Notes: generated by a model not told the origin, from the letters alone. Positions 1 to 8,208 are shown, counted from the first letter of the stretch. The stretch is DNA of 29,664 bases from JBBQXK01 sp038251625 (GCA_038251625.1 JBBSBE010000040.1:1-29664), one strand, 5' to 3'. A program made the numbers and translations.

Positions 1-141
1 ATGTGCAACCCCGTCGAGATGCAGGCCTTGCAGGATCGCGCCGTAGGTCAGCACGCGGGCCGTCAGCGCCCCGGCACGAAGGTGCAGAGCCTCAACCGCG
101 GCGCCGTTTGCCGTTGTGCCGAAGCGTTCGATGGCTGTCAT
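1..141 (-). CDS. galM: Aldose 1-epimerase (galactose mutarotase), N-terminal part
   Basis: This is the first 47 codons of a leftward gene cut by the window edge. The reading starts MTAIERFGTTANGAAV and continues into LTARVLTYGAILQGLHLDG. That is the usual opening of aldose 1-epimerases: the FGxxxxG strand, then the 'tYGAilqsl' strand. These cytosolic enzymes interconvert alpha and beta anomers of galactose and other aldoses. The catalytic His and Glu lie further on, outside the window. The ATG at 141 has a good ribosome site (GGAGGG) seven bases upstream. The gene follows znuA on the same strand after 57 bases, so read-through is possible, but no functional link to zinc uptake is apparent. 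The assignment is from the N-terminus only. Confidence 0.72.
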   Translation of the reverse strand, partial: MTAIERFGTTANGAAVEALHLRAGALTARVLTYGAILQGLHLDGVAH

Positions 142-198
142 TGACCGGCCCTCCATCGGGAAGGGGTGCCTGCGCGGCGTGGTGCGGTCAAGCCCCCG

Positions 199-1089
199 TC
201 AGTTTGCGGCGAGGCACGTGATCAGTCCATCTGCAATCCCGGTCATCAGCCGGGCGTAAAGGCCGGGCCCGGGTTTCAGCGTGACGCCCTCGGGGTCGAG
301 CGGGGGCCCAAGGCGCAGGCCCGACGCATCGGACAGTTGGCGGGCAAGCGCCGGATCGTGGTTCGGTTCGGGGAAGATGCAGCCTTGCTGGCCTTCTGCC
401 GCGGCCTGCAATGCGCGCAGGCGCTTGGCAGAGGGTGCGGTGGCATCGCTGGCCGACAAGGCGCCAAGGCTGTTCAGCCCATAATGTGCAATGAAGTAAC
501 CGAAGGCGTCGTGCGTGGTGACGAAGGGCCGGCCCGCGATGGGGGCCAGGCGCGCGGAAAGGGATGCGTCGAGCGCGGCAATATCGTCCGCAGCCTTCGC
601 CGCGTTGGCGCGGTAGGTGGCGGCATTTTCGGGGTCGGCCGCCGCCAATGCCGTTGCGATGGTGGAAAGCCAGAGCAGGGCATTGTCTGGGTCGAGCCAG
701 GCGTGCGGGTTCGTCGCGCCATGGTCGTGGTCATGATCGTCGGGCGCCGTCTCTGTCTGCAAAAGGATCGTGCCCGCGCTGGCCAGAAGGTCTAGCCGGG
801 GTTTTTCGGGCCCAAGGCCGGTCAGCGCGCGGTCGAGCCAGGGCGACATCTCTGGCCCCATCCAGACCACTAGGCCCGCGACCGCCAGACGCGCCGCCTG
901 ACTGGGGCGAAGCTGGAAATCATGCGGGTCGGCGCCTGGTTCCAGAAGCAGCACGGGCGTGGTCAGCGTGCCCGTCACCTCTGCCACCAGCGCCTGCACC
1001 GGCGGGAGGTCGGTCACCACGGCGGGTGGTTCGGAGAGCGCGGGGCTGGCAAGGAGGCTGGCGACGGCAATGGTTATGATATAACGCAT
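199..1089 (-). CDS. znuA: Zinc ABC transporter, periplasmic zinc-binding protein
   Basis: This is a 296-residue cluster A-I (ZnuA/TroA family) solute-binding protein that captures zinc in the periplasm and delivers it to ZnuB. Residues 1-19 form a signal peptide ending near SPALS. The three conserved metal-ligand histidines are visible at about H56 (GADPHDF), H129 (NPHAWLDP) and H193 (TTHDAFGYF). A short acidic His loop (DDHDHDHG, 117-124) precedes the second ligand; ZnuA proteins use this loop to collect zinc, and here it is short. The gene diverges from zur-znuC-znuB. The ATG at 1089 gives an intact signal peptide. A weak GGAAAG lies about 12 bases upstream. Codons 2-6 overlap a Zur-like palindrome (1073-1085), so an operator appears to lie inside the coding start. 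Function is well supported by motifs and neighbours. Confidence 0.95.
   Translation of the reverse strand: MRYIITIAVASLLASPALSEPPAVVTDLPPVQALVAEVTGTLTTPVLLLEPGADPHDFQLRPSQAARLAVAGLVVWMGPEMSPWLDRALTGLGPEKPRLDLLASAGTILLQTETAPDDHDHDHGATNPHAWLDPDNALLWLSTIATALAAADPENAATYRANAAKAADDIAALDASLSARLAPIAGRPFVTTHDAFGYFIAHYGLNSLGALSASDATAPSAKRLRALQAAAEGQQGCIFPEPNHDPALARQLSDASGLRLGPPLDPEGVTLKPGPGLYARLMTGIADGLITCLAAN
1073..1085. promoter_or_regulatory. Probable Zur box inside the znuA start
   Basis: GTTATGATATAAC is a 5-base inverted repeat (GTTAT/ATAAC) around a 3-base centre. Read on the minus strand it is GTTATATCATAAC, identical to the box at 1134-1146. It covers codons 2-6 of znuA, so it lies downstream of any znuA promoter, where bound Zur could block transcription as a roadblock. 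Assignment to Zur is inferred from the adjacent zur gene and the znu context. Confidence 0.7.
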
Positions 1090-1107
1090 CTCGGTGGTTC
1101 TTTCCGG

Positions 1108-1136
1108 TTGGACTCGGTGTTGAGCCAGTGTATGTT
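1108..1136 (+). promoter_or_regulatory. Proposed zur-znuCB promoter
   Basis: TTGGAC (1108-1113) and TATGTT (1131-1136) are separated by 17 bases, a good sigma-70-like spacing. The -10 runs into the Zur box, and zur starts 33 bases further on. The promoter is inferred by eye; no transcript data exist here. Confidence 0.5.
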
Positions 1137-1153
1137 ATATCATAACAAGTCAA
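1127..1153 (-). promoter_or_regulatory. Proposed znuA promoter
   Basis: On the minus strand TTGACT (1153-1148) is followed after 15 bases by TACACT (1132-1127). The spacer is exactly the 15-base Zur palindrome. The spacing is shorter than ideal, so the exact elements are uncertain. A second TTGACT lies 5 bases further upstream. Confidence 0.35.
1133..1147. promoter_or_regulatory. Probable Zur box between znuA and zur
   Basis: TGTTATATCATAACA has 6-base arms (TGTTAT/ATAACA) and is AT-rich in a GC-rich region. It overlaps the proposed -10 of the zur promoter and exactly fills the 15-base spacer of a proposed znuA promoter. One bound Zur dimer could therefore repress both directions. The 13-base core is repeated, inverted, at 1073-1085. 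Confidence 0.75.
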
Positions 1154-1168
1154 GTCAAGGGACCTGTG

Positions 1169-1651
1169 ATGAACGACGCGCCTGCCTTTCATGAACATGA
1201 TCACGCCGATTGTGCGGGCAGCGTGATGGCACGGGCCGATGCGATGGCGTCTGCGCAGGGTTTGCGGCTGACACCGGTGCGGCGGCGGGTGCTTGAGGTG
1301 CTGCTGGAGGGGCACCGCGCGATGGGAGCCTACGAGGTGCTCGACCGGCTGGCGGCAGAGGGGTTTGGCAACCAGCCGCCCGTCGCCTACCGCGCGCTTG
1401 ATTTTCTGGTGGAGGCGGGGTTTGCACATCGCATCCAGCGCCTTAACGCCTTTGCCGCCTGCATGCATCCGGGCGAGGCGCATGCGCCCGCGTTCCTGAT
1501 TTGCCGTCTGTGCGACGCAGTGGCCGAGGCGCCCGGCGCCCCGGTGCGCGCGGCGCTGGATGCGGCGGCCGCAGGCGTTGGCTTTGTGGTGGAGCGCGCG
1601 ACGGTTGAGGCGCTGGGGCTTTGCCCCGGTTGCCGGGACGTCGCGGCATGA
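1169..1651 (+). CDS. zur: Fur-family zinc-responsive repressor
   Basis: This is a 160-residue Fur-family regulator that, with zinc bound, represses zinc-uptake genes. The winged helix spans about 30-92, with LTPVRRRVLEVLL and a recognition helix PPVAYRALDFLVEAGF. Zur and Fur proteins usually have PPTVYRAL, so this is close to canonical. Two CxxC pairs, C112/C115 and C152/C155, are the expected structural zinc site. A short His-rich N-terminus (HEHDH) may also bind metal. The ATG at 1169 is chosen over the GTG at 1166 because AAGGGAC (1157-1163) is then well spaced. The stop overlaps the znuC start (ATGA), and the gene heads the zur-znuC-znuB operon. A Zur box overlaps its promoter, so it probably autoregulates. 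The znu context favours Zur over Fur or Mur. Confidence 0.93.
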   Translation: MNDAPAFHEHDHADCAGSVMARADAMASAQGLRLTPVRRRVLEVLLEGHRAMGAYEVLDRLAAEGFGNQPPVAYRALDFLVEAGFAHRIQRLNAFAACMHPGEAHAPAFLICRLCDAVAEAPGAPVRAALDAAAAGVGFVVERATVEALGLCPGCRDVAA

Positions 1652-2394
1652 GCCTGATCGCCGCCGAGGGGCTGAACGTGCACTATCACGGGCGCGAGGT
1701 GCTGCGCGACGTGCAGTTCCGCATCGCGCCGGCCGAGATCGTCACCGTGATCGGCCCCAACGGATCGGGCAAGTCCACGCTTCTGCGAGCCCTTCTGGGG
1801 ATCGAGCAGGCAGCCTCGGGGCGGGTGATCCGGCGCGCTGGCCTGCGGCTGGGATATGTGCCGCAGCGGCTGGCGATTGACGCGAGCCTGCCCATCACCG
1901 CGCGGCGCTTTCTGTCGCTTCCCCGCCGGGTCAGCGATGCCGCCGCTGCTGCCGCGCTTGCGCGGGTCGGCGTGCCCGAGGTGGCGGCGCAGCAGATGGC
2001 GGATCTGTCGGGAGGGCAGTTTCAGCGCGTGCTTCTGGCGCGGGCTTTGCTGGCCGAGCCCGAGCTTTTGGTTCTGGACGAGCCCACCCAAGGCCTGGAC
2101 CAGCCCGGCGAGGCCGCCTTTTATCGCCTGATCGAGGAGGTGCGGCGCGATACCGGCTGTGCCGTCCTGCTGGTCAGCCACGACCTGCACGTTGTGATGG
2201 CCGCGTCTGATCGCGTGATCTGCCTCAACGGGCATGTCTGCTGCGAGGGCGCGCCGCAGGTGGTATCGGCGGCGCCCGAGTATCGTGCGCTTTTTGGATT
2301 GGGTACGGGCGGAGCGCTGGCGCTGTACCGCCACGAGCATGACCATGACCACGACCATGCGCATGACCATCCCCACCTGCATGACCATGCTTGA
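1648..2394 (+). CDS. znuC: Zinc ABC transporter, ATPase
   Basis: This is the 248-residue ATP-binding subunit that drives zinc import through ZnuB. Walker A is GPNGSGKS (36-43), the signature is LSGGQ (120-124), Walker B is LLVLDEP (140-146), and the switch histidine is in VSHDL (H178). The last 20 residues (about 229-247) are a run of His and Asp, also seen in some other ZnuC proteins and likely to bind zinc at the cytoplasmic face. The start is the ATG at 1648, which overlaps the zur stop; longer readings from 1621 lie inside zur. The end overlaps znuB by 8 bases, so the His-tail codons are also read in another frame just before the znuB start. Function is firm from motifs and operon. Confidence 0.95.
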   Translation: MSLIAAEGLNVHYHGREVLRDVQFRIAPAEIVTVIGPNGSGKSTLLRALLGIEQAASGRVIRRAGLRLGYVPQRLAIDASLPITARRFLSLPRRVSDAAAAAALARVGVPEVAAQQMADLSGGQFQRVLLARALLAEPELLVLDEPTQGLDQPGEAAFYRLIEEVRRDTGCAVLLVSHDLHVVMAASDRVICLNGHVCCEGAPQVVSAAPEYRALFGLGTGGALALYRHEHDHDHDHAHDHPHLHDHA

Positions 2395-3175
2395 CGACTT
2401 TCTGGTGCGGGCGGGGCTTGCGGGCATCGGGCTGGCGCTGGCCACGGGGCCCTTGGGCGCAATGGTGGTGTGGCGGCGGATGGCCTATTTCGGTGATGCG
2501 ACCGCGCATGCGGCGATCCTTGGCGTGGCGCTGGCACTGGCGCTGTCGCTGCCGCTGGCCGTGGGCACGCTGATCGTGTCGCTTGCCATGGCGGTTACCG
2601 TTTCCACGCTCGCGGCACGGGGGTGGGCGATGGACACCACGCTGGGCGTGCTGGCGCATGGGGCGCTGGCGTTCGGGCTGGTCGCTGTCAGTTTCGTGCC
2701 GGGCGCGCGGGCGGACCTGTCGGCGCTTTTGTTCGGGGACATTCTGGCCGTTTCGCGCACGGATCTGGCGTACATCTGGGGTGGGGCGCTTTTGGTGGTT
2801 GGGCTGATGTGGTGGCGCTGGTCGGCGCTCTTGACCGCCACGCTGTCGCCCGATCTTGCGCATGCGGCAGGCCTGAACCCGGATCGGGAGCGGTTGGTGC
2901 TGACGCTGGCGCTCGCGCTGGTTGTCGCCGTGGCGCTGAAGATCGTGGGGGCGCTCTTGATCGCGGCCATGCTGATCATTCCTGCTGCCGCCGCGCGCGG
3001 CCTTGCCCGCAGCCCCGAAGCGATGGCGCTGGGGGCGGTGGCGGTGGGGGCCTTTGCGGCCCTTGGGGGGCTTGGGATGTCGCTGATGCTCGACACACCA
3101 GCGGGGCCGTCGGTGGTGACCGTGGCCGCCTTGTGCTTTGTGGTTTCGGTGGTCGCGGCGCAGATGCGCCGCTAG
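2387..3175 (+). CDS. znuB: Zinc ABC transporter, permease
   Basis: This is a 262-residue inner-membrane permease of the ABC-3 family, with about eight hydrophobic helices along its length. It opens MLDDFLVRAGLAGIGLALATGPLG and contains the family segment YFGDATAHAAILGVAL near the N-terminus. It also has a typical LKIVGALLIAAMLIIPAAAA helix near residue 200. It forms the channel of ZnuABC. Two in-frame ATGs exist, at 2381 and 2387. I chose 2387 because it gives the family's usual N-terminus. Neither has a good ribosome site, so translation is probably coupled to znuC, which it overlaps. It is the last gene of the zur operon. The 67-base gap after it holds a small palindrome (CACAATTGTG, 3190-3199) but no convincing terminator. 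Confidence 0.94.
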   Translation: MLDDFLVRAGLAGIGLALATGPLGAMVVWRRMAYFGDATAHAAILGVALALALSLPLAVGTLIVSLAMAVTVSTLAARGWAMDTTLGVLAHGALAFGLVAVSFVPGARADLSALLFGDILAVSRTDLAYIWGGALLVVGLMWWRWSALLTATLSPDLAHAAGLNPDRERLVLTLALALVVAVALKIVGALLIAAMLIIPAAAARGLARSPEAMALGAVAVGAFAALGGLGMSLMLDTPAGPSVVTVAALCFVVSVVAAQMRR

Positions 3176-3242
3176 CGCGTGGCGTTTCCACAATTGTGCC
3201 ACACGCGGGGGCTATGCCACCTGTGGTTGCGGCAATTTGGGT

Positions 3243-4037
3243 ATGACGATGCGTATTGCGATCAAGCTGGTCTTGCTGGCTTTTGCGGCTTTGTTGGGCC
3301 TGACGCTCGATTATTCGCTGGCCGCGAAGGCCGCGGGAGAGAATTACGATGTCTTGCGCCATGTGAAGGTGCGTCTGGCGGGGCTTGAGGCGCTGATGCC
3401 GGCACCGGCACTCGCCAAGGCGCTGCCCGCCGCACCGCAAGGGTGGACGGCGCGGGCGGTCAAGGAAACGGACAGCTTCCTCATCCTCGGCCAGACCCCG
3501 ACACAGGTGCAACTGGCCAACGTCCGGAAAATCGAAGACGCGATGCAGGAGTCGATCAAGGGGATGCAAACCGCGCGTCGCTTCTATCAGCGCGGCGAGG
3601 AAATGATCTACCTCGATATCACTTTTGTACCCGCCAATGCGAAGGGAACGAAGGGGGCGCGTCTGTCGTCGTCACTGTTTGGTCTCTATGCCGCGCGGGC
3701 GGGTGGGCCGATCAACAGCGAGGCGGGCGCTTTTGCAGTGCGCCGGTATCAGACCAAGGAAATGGGGCTGGCGCGGATGTATTTCGCTGTAGTGGGCGAG
3801 CAGGTCTATCTTTCGGCGCTGAGCAATGCAGCGGATCCCTCAACGCTGGAGGTGCTGAACGGGGTGGATCACGCGGCGCTTTCGCAAATGATTTCGGACG
3901 ATCCGACGATCAACGCGCCCGCCGTTGTTGAAAAGGCAGACCCGGGCAAGGGTGTCCCGGGGAAGGCGCAGGCCGAGGCAGCGTCCGGCTGTGTAACGCG
4001 CGGGGCGGCGAAGTTCTGCACCTCGGCGGGGAATTGA
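3243..4037 (+). CDS. Exported protein of unknown function
   Basis: I do not recognise this 264-residue protein. Residues 3-28 form a signal peptide or membrane anchor (RIAIKLVLLAFAALLGLTL, then an Ala-rich stretch), so it is probably periplasmic. The mature part is mixed alpha/beta with no motif I can name. It includes a region resembling a small lipid- or stress-associated domain around MIYLDITFVPANAK. Two cysteines near the end (C250, C259) could form a disulfide. The ATG at 3243 is preferred because the longer reading would run an unlikely Cys/Trp-rich peptide into the signal. An in-frame ATG at 3249 is equally possible. It stands between znuB and the GT39 gene, and the context gives no clear role. 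Confidence 0.7.
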   Translation: MTMRIAIKLVLLAFAALLGLTLDYSLAAKAAGENYDVLRHVKVRLAGLEALMPAPALAKALPAAPQGWTARAVKETDSFLILGQTPTQVQLANVRKIEDAMQESIKGMQTARRFYQRGEEMIYLDITFVPANAKGTKGARLSSSLFGLYAARAGGPINSEAGAFAVRRYQTKEMGLARMYFAVVGEQVYLSALSNAADPSTLEVLNGVDHAALSQMISDDPTINAPAVVEKADPGKGVPGKAQAEAASGCVTRGAAKFCTSAGN

Positions 4038-4183
4038 CCGCCGCAAGCCGACAGGCCCGCGCTTGTGCTGCCATCGATCGCCCTTTCGGTTGCGTCGGTT
4101 CGTGGGCCTTGCACGGCGTGTGACGGTTGACCGCAGCCCTTCGGGTGGTAAGGGGCAAGGCGGGCCAATCGGAGTGTAGAAGC

Positions 4184-5572
4184 GTGCGCCAGTGGGTGGA
4201 TCGGACAGCGTTCTGGATCGGGCTCTATCTTGCCTTTGGGGCAACATTTGCGGCGATCCGGCTTACCACACACCAGAGCGTTGGCGGGGATGAGGCGGAA
4301 AGCTTTCTCTGGTCGCTCGATCTGGCATGGGGCTATGGCGTGCAACCCCCGCTTTATGCGTGGCTGCAATGGGGGTTGAATCAGGTTTTCGGCGCAACCG
4401 TCCTGTCTGTTGCCGTCATGCGCTGTCTCTGCATCTCGGGCATCTACGCGGCCGGGTTTTTGCTGGCACGGCGGTTTGCGGGCGTTGCGGTGTCGGGCAT
4501 GGCCGCACTGACGCTGGCACTGGTGCCAGAGATCAGCCAGACATTCCTGCGCACGCGCACCCACAACGTGCTTGCCGTAGCGCTGGTCATGGTTGCGGTC
4601 TGGGCGTTTCTGCGCGCGCTTGAAGGGGGCAGGCGTCGCGATCACGCGCTTTTCGGTGCGATGGCGGCGCTTGCCGTTCTGGCAAAGGCGACGGCGGCGG
4701 TGTTTCCGCTGGGCATGATCCTGGCCGCCCTCACGATACCAGGCGCGCGCGCGGCCCTGTTGCGGCCCCGGGCGCTGATTGGCCTTGGCGTCTTCATGCT
4801 GCTGATCGCGGGGCCCGCCCTCTGGTCCTGGCAGAATTTTGCGCTTGCCACCGCCTCGACCGCCAAATTCGAGGTCACGGGTGATCGGCTGGGTGGCTTC
4901 CTGCGATCGCTGCGCGCCTTGGTGGATGCCTTTGGCTTTGCCGCAGTGGCCATCGGCATTGGCTGGGTGCTGACCCGGGGGGCGGTTGAGGCGTCGGTGG
5001 AACGCAGGATTGTCTGGCGGGCCGGGGCCATTGCGCTGGCGCTGACGCTTGCCGGAGTGCTGGTCGCGGGTGCCACGGAAGTGAAAGAGCGGTGGATGGT
5101 AGCGGTGCTGGTGCCGATGGTGCCTGTGGTCGCGGCGGCGGTTTTGCAGCGGAATGGCTGGGCGCGGTATCTAGCCCCGGCGCTTGGGGCGCTGGCGGCG
5201 GTGGTGGCGCTGGGCAATGTGACGGGCCGCTATCTGCGCGCGCCCGATAGTGGCTATGCCGCCTATGCGCCGTTGGCGGATGCGTTGGCTGCCCGGGGGC
5301 CGGGTCTGATCCTTGCAAGCAAAAATATCGCGGCCAGCCTGGTGCTGTCACGGCCGGACCTGCGCGCGCGGGAACGGGTGGATGCGGGGCCCTTTCCTTG
5401 CGCTGGTGATGTGATTCTGCTGCGCCCGGCGTCGGAGCCCGACGACCGCGCCGATTTCCTTGCCCGGCTCGGCCCCTGCAGGGTGACGGTGCGCGAAGAC
5501 ACCACGTTGCCACAAGCCCCGCCTTTGCCCCCGTTGCAGCTTCTGCATTTGTCGCTGACGCCTGCGCCATAG
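4184..5572 (+). CDS. GT39-family (ArnT/PMT-like) membrane glycosyltransferase
   Basis: This is a 462-residue polytopic inner-membrane protein of the dolichyl-phosphate-mannose transferase superfamily (PMT_2). These enzymes move a sugar from a polyprenyl-phosphate donor to lipid or protein on the periplasmic side. After the first helix (WIGLYLAFGATFAAI) comes GGDEAES with the acidic pair D36/E37, the catalytic-loop position in GT39/ArnT proteins. The loop segment QPPLYAWLQ follows, as in the family. About eleven further hydrophobic segments run to residue 370, with a soluble Cys-containing tail. I chose the GTG at 4184 because GGAG (4171-4174) is well placed; a TTG at 4127 would add 19 residues with no ribosome site. 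The donor and acceptor cannot be told from sequence. Confidence 0.78.
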   Translation: MRQWVDRTAFWIGLYLAFGATFAAIRLTTHQSVGGDEAESFLWSLDLAWGYGVQPPLYAWLQWGLNQVFGATVLSVAVMRCLCISGIYAAGFLLARRFAGVAVSGMAALTLALVPEISQTFLRTRTHNVLAVALVMVAVWAFLRALEGGRRRDHALFGAMAALAVLAKATAAVFPLGMILAALTIPGARAALLRPRALIGLGVFMLLIAGPALWSWQNFALATASTAKFEVTGDRLGGFLRSLRALVDAFGFAAVAIGIGWVLTRGAVEASVERRIVWRAGAIALALTLAGVLVAGATEVKERWMVAVLVPMVPVVAAAVLQRNGWARYLAPALGALAAVVALGNVTGRYLRAPDSGYAAYAPLADALAARGPGLILASKNIAASLVLSRPDLRARERVDAGPFPCAGDVILLRPASEPDDRADFLARLGPCRVTVREDTTLPQAPPLPPLQLLHLSLTPAP

Positions 5573-5580
5573 GCCGATGT

Positions 5581-5600
5581 CGCTTTCCTCGGAGGAAGCG
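5581..5600 (+). terminator. Short hairpin after the glycosyltransferase gene
   Basis: CGCTTTCCTC and GGAGGAAGCG form a stem of 5 bp, a one-base bulge and 3 bp around a 3-base loop, 8 bases after the stop codon. No T-run follows, so termination here is uncertain. Confidence 0.3.
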
Positions 5601-5667
5601 TCGGGGCGGCGGTGACGGCGCAGGCCGCATCGGGCATTGAAGGGGCGAAGCGAATGGAGGGCGGGCG

Positions 5668-8163
5668 ATGAAAAGCCATGTGCGGGCATTGGTCGTGGGC
5701 GGCGGCGCGGTGGGCACAGGCATCGCCTATCATCTGGCCAAGGCCGGGTGGGATACCATGCTGGTAGAGCGGGACGAGCTGACCAGCGGATCGACCTGGC
5801 ACGCGGCGGGCCTGCTGCCCCTCTTCAACATGTCGTACGCCACCACCCATATCCACAAGTATTCGGTGGATTTCTACAAGGGACTGGAGGCCGAGACGGG
5901 CCTCAACCCCGGCTTCTATGTTGTCGGCAACCTGCGCATGGCGCAGACCGACGCGCGGATGGACGAATACATGCTGTATTCGTCGGTGGCCGAGACGGCG
6001 GGGGTGTATCACGAGTTCCTGACGCCTGCGCAGATGAAGGACCGCTGGCCCTTGCTGCGCACCGATGATCTGAAAGGCGCGCTCTTCCATCCGCAGGACG
6101 GCTACATCAACCCCGCCGATGTGACGCAGGCAATGGCCAAGGGCGCGCGGCAACTGGGCGCCACGTTCGAGCGCAAGGTGCAGGTGCAGGGATATCGCTG
6201 GACGGGCAGCGAATGGATCGTGTCCTGCGTGCGGATGGTCGAGCAGGGCGGGCGGCTGGTGGCTTCGGATGAGGCCTTCGAGATCACCGCCGAGCATGTG
6301 GTGACTGCCACGGGCAACCACGCGCAGCGCACCGCGCGGCTCCTGGGGATCAAAAGTCCCGCGATCCCGGTCGAGCATCAGTATATCGTGACCGAGCCGG
6401 ATCCGGCGCTGGTGGAATGGCGCAAGACCAATCCGCAGCATCCCGTTTTGCGCGATGCCGATGCCAAGTGGTATGTGCGCGAGGAGCGCGGCGGCTGGAT
6501 CCTTGGGCCCTATGAGCGGAACGCCCCCGCGCGTTTCCCCTACGAGGTGCCGGAAAGTTTCCGCGCCGATCTGTTCCCGCTCGATCTGGAACGGATCGAG
6601 GCGGAGTACATGAGCATGATTCACCGCCTGCCCTCATCGGAAACGGTGGGGCTGAAGGACGATTTCAACGGCCCGATCTGCTATACCCCCGATGGCAACC
6701 CGTTGGTCGGGCCCGCGCCGGGCCTGCGCAACATGTGGCTGGCGGAAGGTTTCAGCTTCGGCATCACGGCGGCGGGCGGGACCGGGCACTACCTTGCGCA
6801 ACTGATGACGCAAGGGGAAGCCGAGATCGACATGGCGAGCCTCGACCCCAGGCGGTACGGGTCTTGGATGACGACCGAATATGCGGTGCGGAAAAACGAA
6901 GAATGCTATGAGCATGTCTTCATCCTGCATCACCCCGACGAGGAACGCGAAGCCGCGCGGCCCTTGCGCACGGCCCCGGTGTACGACCGCCAGAAGGCGT
7001 TGGGGGCCCAGTTTGGCCAGGTGAACGGGTGGGAGCGGCCGAACTACTATGGCCCGGTGGACGCGGCAGAGGTGTTTGACCATGATGCGCGCAGCTTCCG
7101 GCGTGGCGGCTGGTGGCAATACGCCGTGGACGAGGCGAAGGCGGTGCGCGAGACGGCGGGGCTGATCGACGCCACGGCCTTTACCAAGCATCTGGTGCGC
7201 GGGCCGGGGGCCACGGCGTTCCTTGACTGGTTCACCTGCAACGCGCTGCCGAAGGTGGGTCGCATCAACCTGACCTATGCGCTTACCGCCCAAGGGACTG
7301 TGCGGACCGAATACACCATCGTGCGGCTGGCCGAGGATGAATACTACCTTGTCAGCGCCGGGGCATGGACAGCCTATGACGCGGATTTCCTGAGAAAATG
7401 CGCGGAGGACAAGCGGGCCGATTTTGGCTGGATCGACATTCACGACGTGACCACGCAATGGGGCGTCTTCGCGCTCGCGGGGCCTGCGAGCCGTGATATC
7501 CTGAAAGAGATCGCCAAGGACGCCGACCCCGCCACGGTGCTGTCGAACAAGCGGTTCCCCTGGCTTTCGATGCGCAATATCGAGCTTGGCATGTGCCCGG
7601 TGCGGGCGATCCGCGTGGCCTATACGGGCGAGTTGGGGTGGGAGCTGCACCACCCGATCGAGATGCAGCGCTACCTTTGGGATCAGTTGCTTGCGGCGGG
7701 GGCAAAGCACGGGATGCGGCTTGTGGGTGCCCGTGCCCAGAACTGGCTTCGGCAGGAGAAATCGTACCGCGCGTTTGGTAACGAGCTTGGCCGCGATGCC
7801 TCGCCGCTGGAAGGCGGATTGGACCGGTTCGTGGACATGTCGAAGGATTTTCAGGGCAAGGCCGCGATGGCGGCCATTGGCATCCGGTCGAAGTGCGTGA
7901 CGGTGCTGATCGACGGCCCGGCGGATGCAGATCCATGGGGCAAGGAGGCGCTGCTGGTGGATGGCACCAAGGTCGGGCGGCTGACCTCGGGTGGGTATTC
8001 GGTGGCTTTCGGCAAGCAGATCGGCATGGGCTATGTGCGCCCCGATCTGGCGGCGGTGGGCACAAGGCTCAAGGTCAAGATGCTGCGGCAGGAATGGGAT
8101 GCGGTGGTGGTTGAGGACAGTCCGTTCGACCCGTCCAATGCGCGTATCAGGATCGACGGCTAA
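5668..8163 (+). CDS. Dimethylglycine/sarcosine dehydrogenase-type FAD and GcvT fusion enzyme
   Basis: This is an 831-residue protein with a DAO-type FAD domain (about 1-380), a linker, and GcvT-like folate-binding domains (about 430-830). That is the layout of dimethylglycine and sarcosine dehydrogenases, which oxidatively demethylate an N-methylated amino acid and pass the one-carbon unit to tetrahydrofolate. The FAD fingerprint VVGGGAVGTGIAYHL starts at residue 9. The motif GSTWHAAG holds H45, equivalent to the histidine that carries covalent FAD in mammalian dimethylglycine dehydrogenase. The GcvT part shows GARAQNWLRQEKSYRAFGNE and an SPLEGGLDRFVDM segment. The ATG at 5668 has GGAGGG eight bases upstream. 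It stands alone, with no glycine-betaine genes beside it, so the precise substrate (dimethylglycine, sarcosine or another N-methyl amine) is open. Confidence 0.88.
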   Translation: MKSHVRALVVGGGAVGTGIAYHLAKAGWDTMLVERDELTSGSTWHAAGLLPLFNMSYATTHIHKYSVDFYKGLEAETGLNPGFYVVGNLRMAQTDARMDEYMLYSSVAETAGVYHEFLTPAQMKDRWPLLRTDDLKGALFHPQDGYINPADVTQAMAKGARQLGATFERKVQVQGYRWTGSEWIVSCVRMVEQGGRLVASDEAFEITAEHVVTATGNHAQRTARLLGIKSPAIPVEHQYIVTEPDPALVEWRKTNPQHPVLRDADAKWYVREERGGWILGPYERNAPARFPYEVPESFRADLFPLDLERIEAEYMSMIHRLPSSETVGLKDDFNGPICYTPDGNPLVGPAPGLRNMWLAEGFSFGITAAGGTGHYLAQLMTQGEAEIDMASLDPRRYGSWMTTEYAVRKNEECYEHVFILHHPDEEREAARPLRTAPVYDRQKALGAQFGQVNGWERPNYYGPVDAAEVFDHDARSFRRGGWWQYAVDEAKAVRETAGLIDATAFTKHLVRGPGATAFLDWFTCNALPKVGRINLTYALTAQGTVRTEYTIVRLAEDEYYLVSAGAWTAYDADFLRKCAEDKRADFGWIDIHDVTTQWGVFALAGPASRDILKEIAKDADPATVLSNKRFPWLSMRNIELGMCPVRAIRVAYTGELGWELHHPIEMQRYLWDQLLAAGAKHGMRLVGARAQNWLRQEKSYRAFGNELGRDASPLEGGLDRFVDMSKDFQGKAAMAAIGIRSKCVTVLIDGPADADPWGKEALLVDGTKVGRLTSGGYSVAFGKQIGMGYVRPDLAAVGTRLKVKMLRQEWDAVVVEDSPFDPSNARIRIDG

Positions 8164-8208
8164 GGTCCTGATCCTGCGCGAGCGGTGATTGCGGGAACGT
8201 TCGAATTT

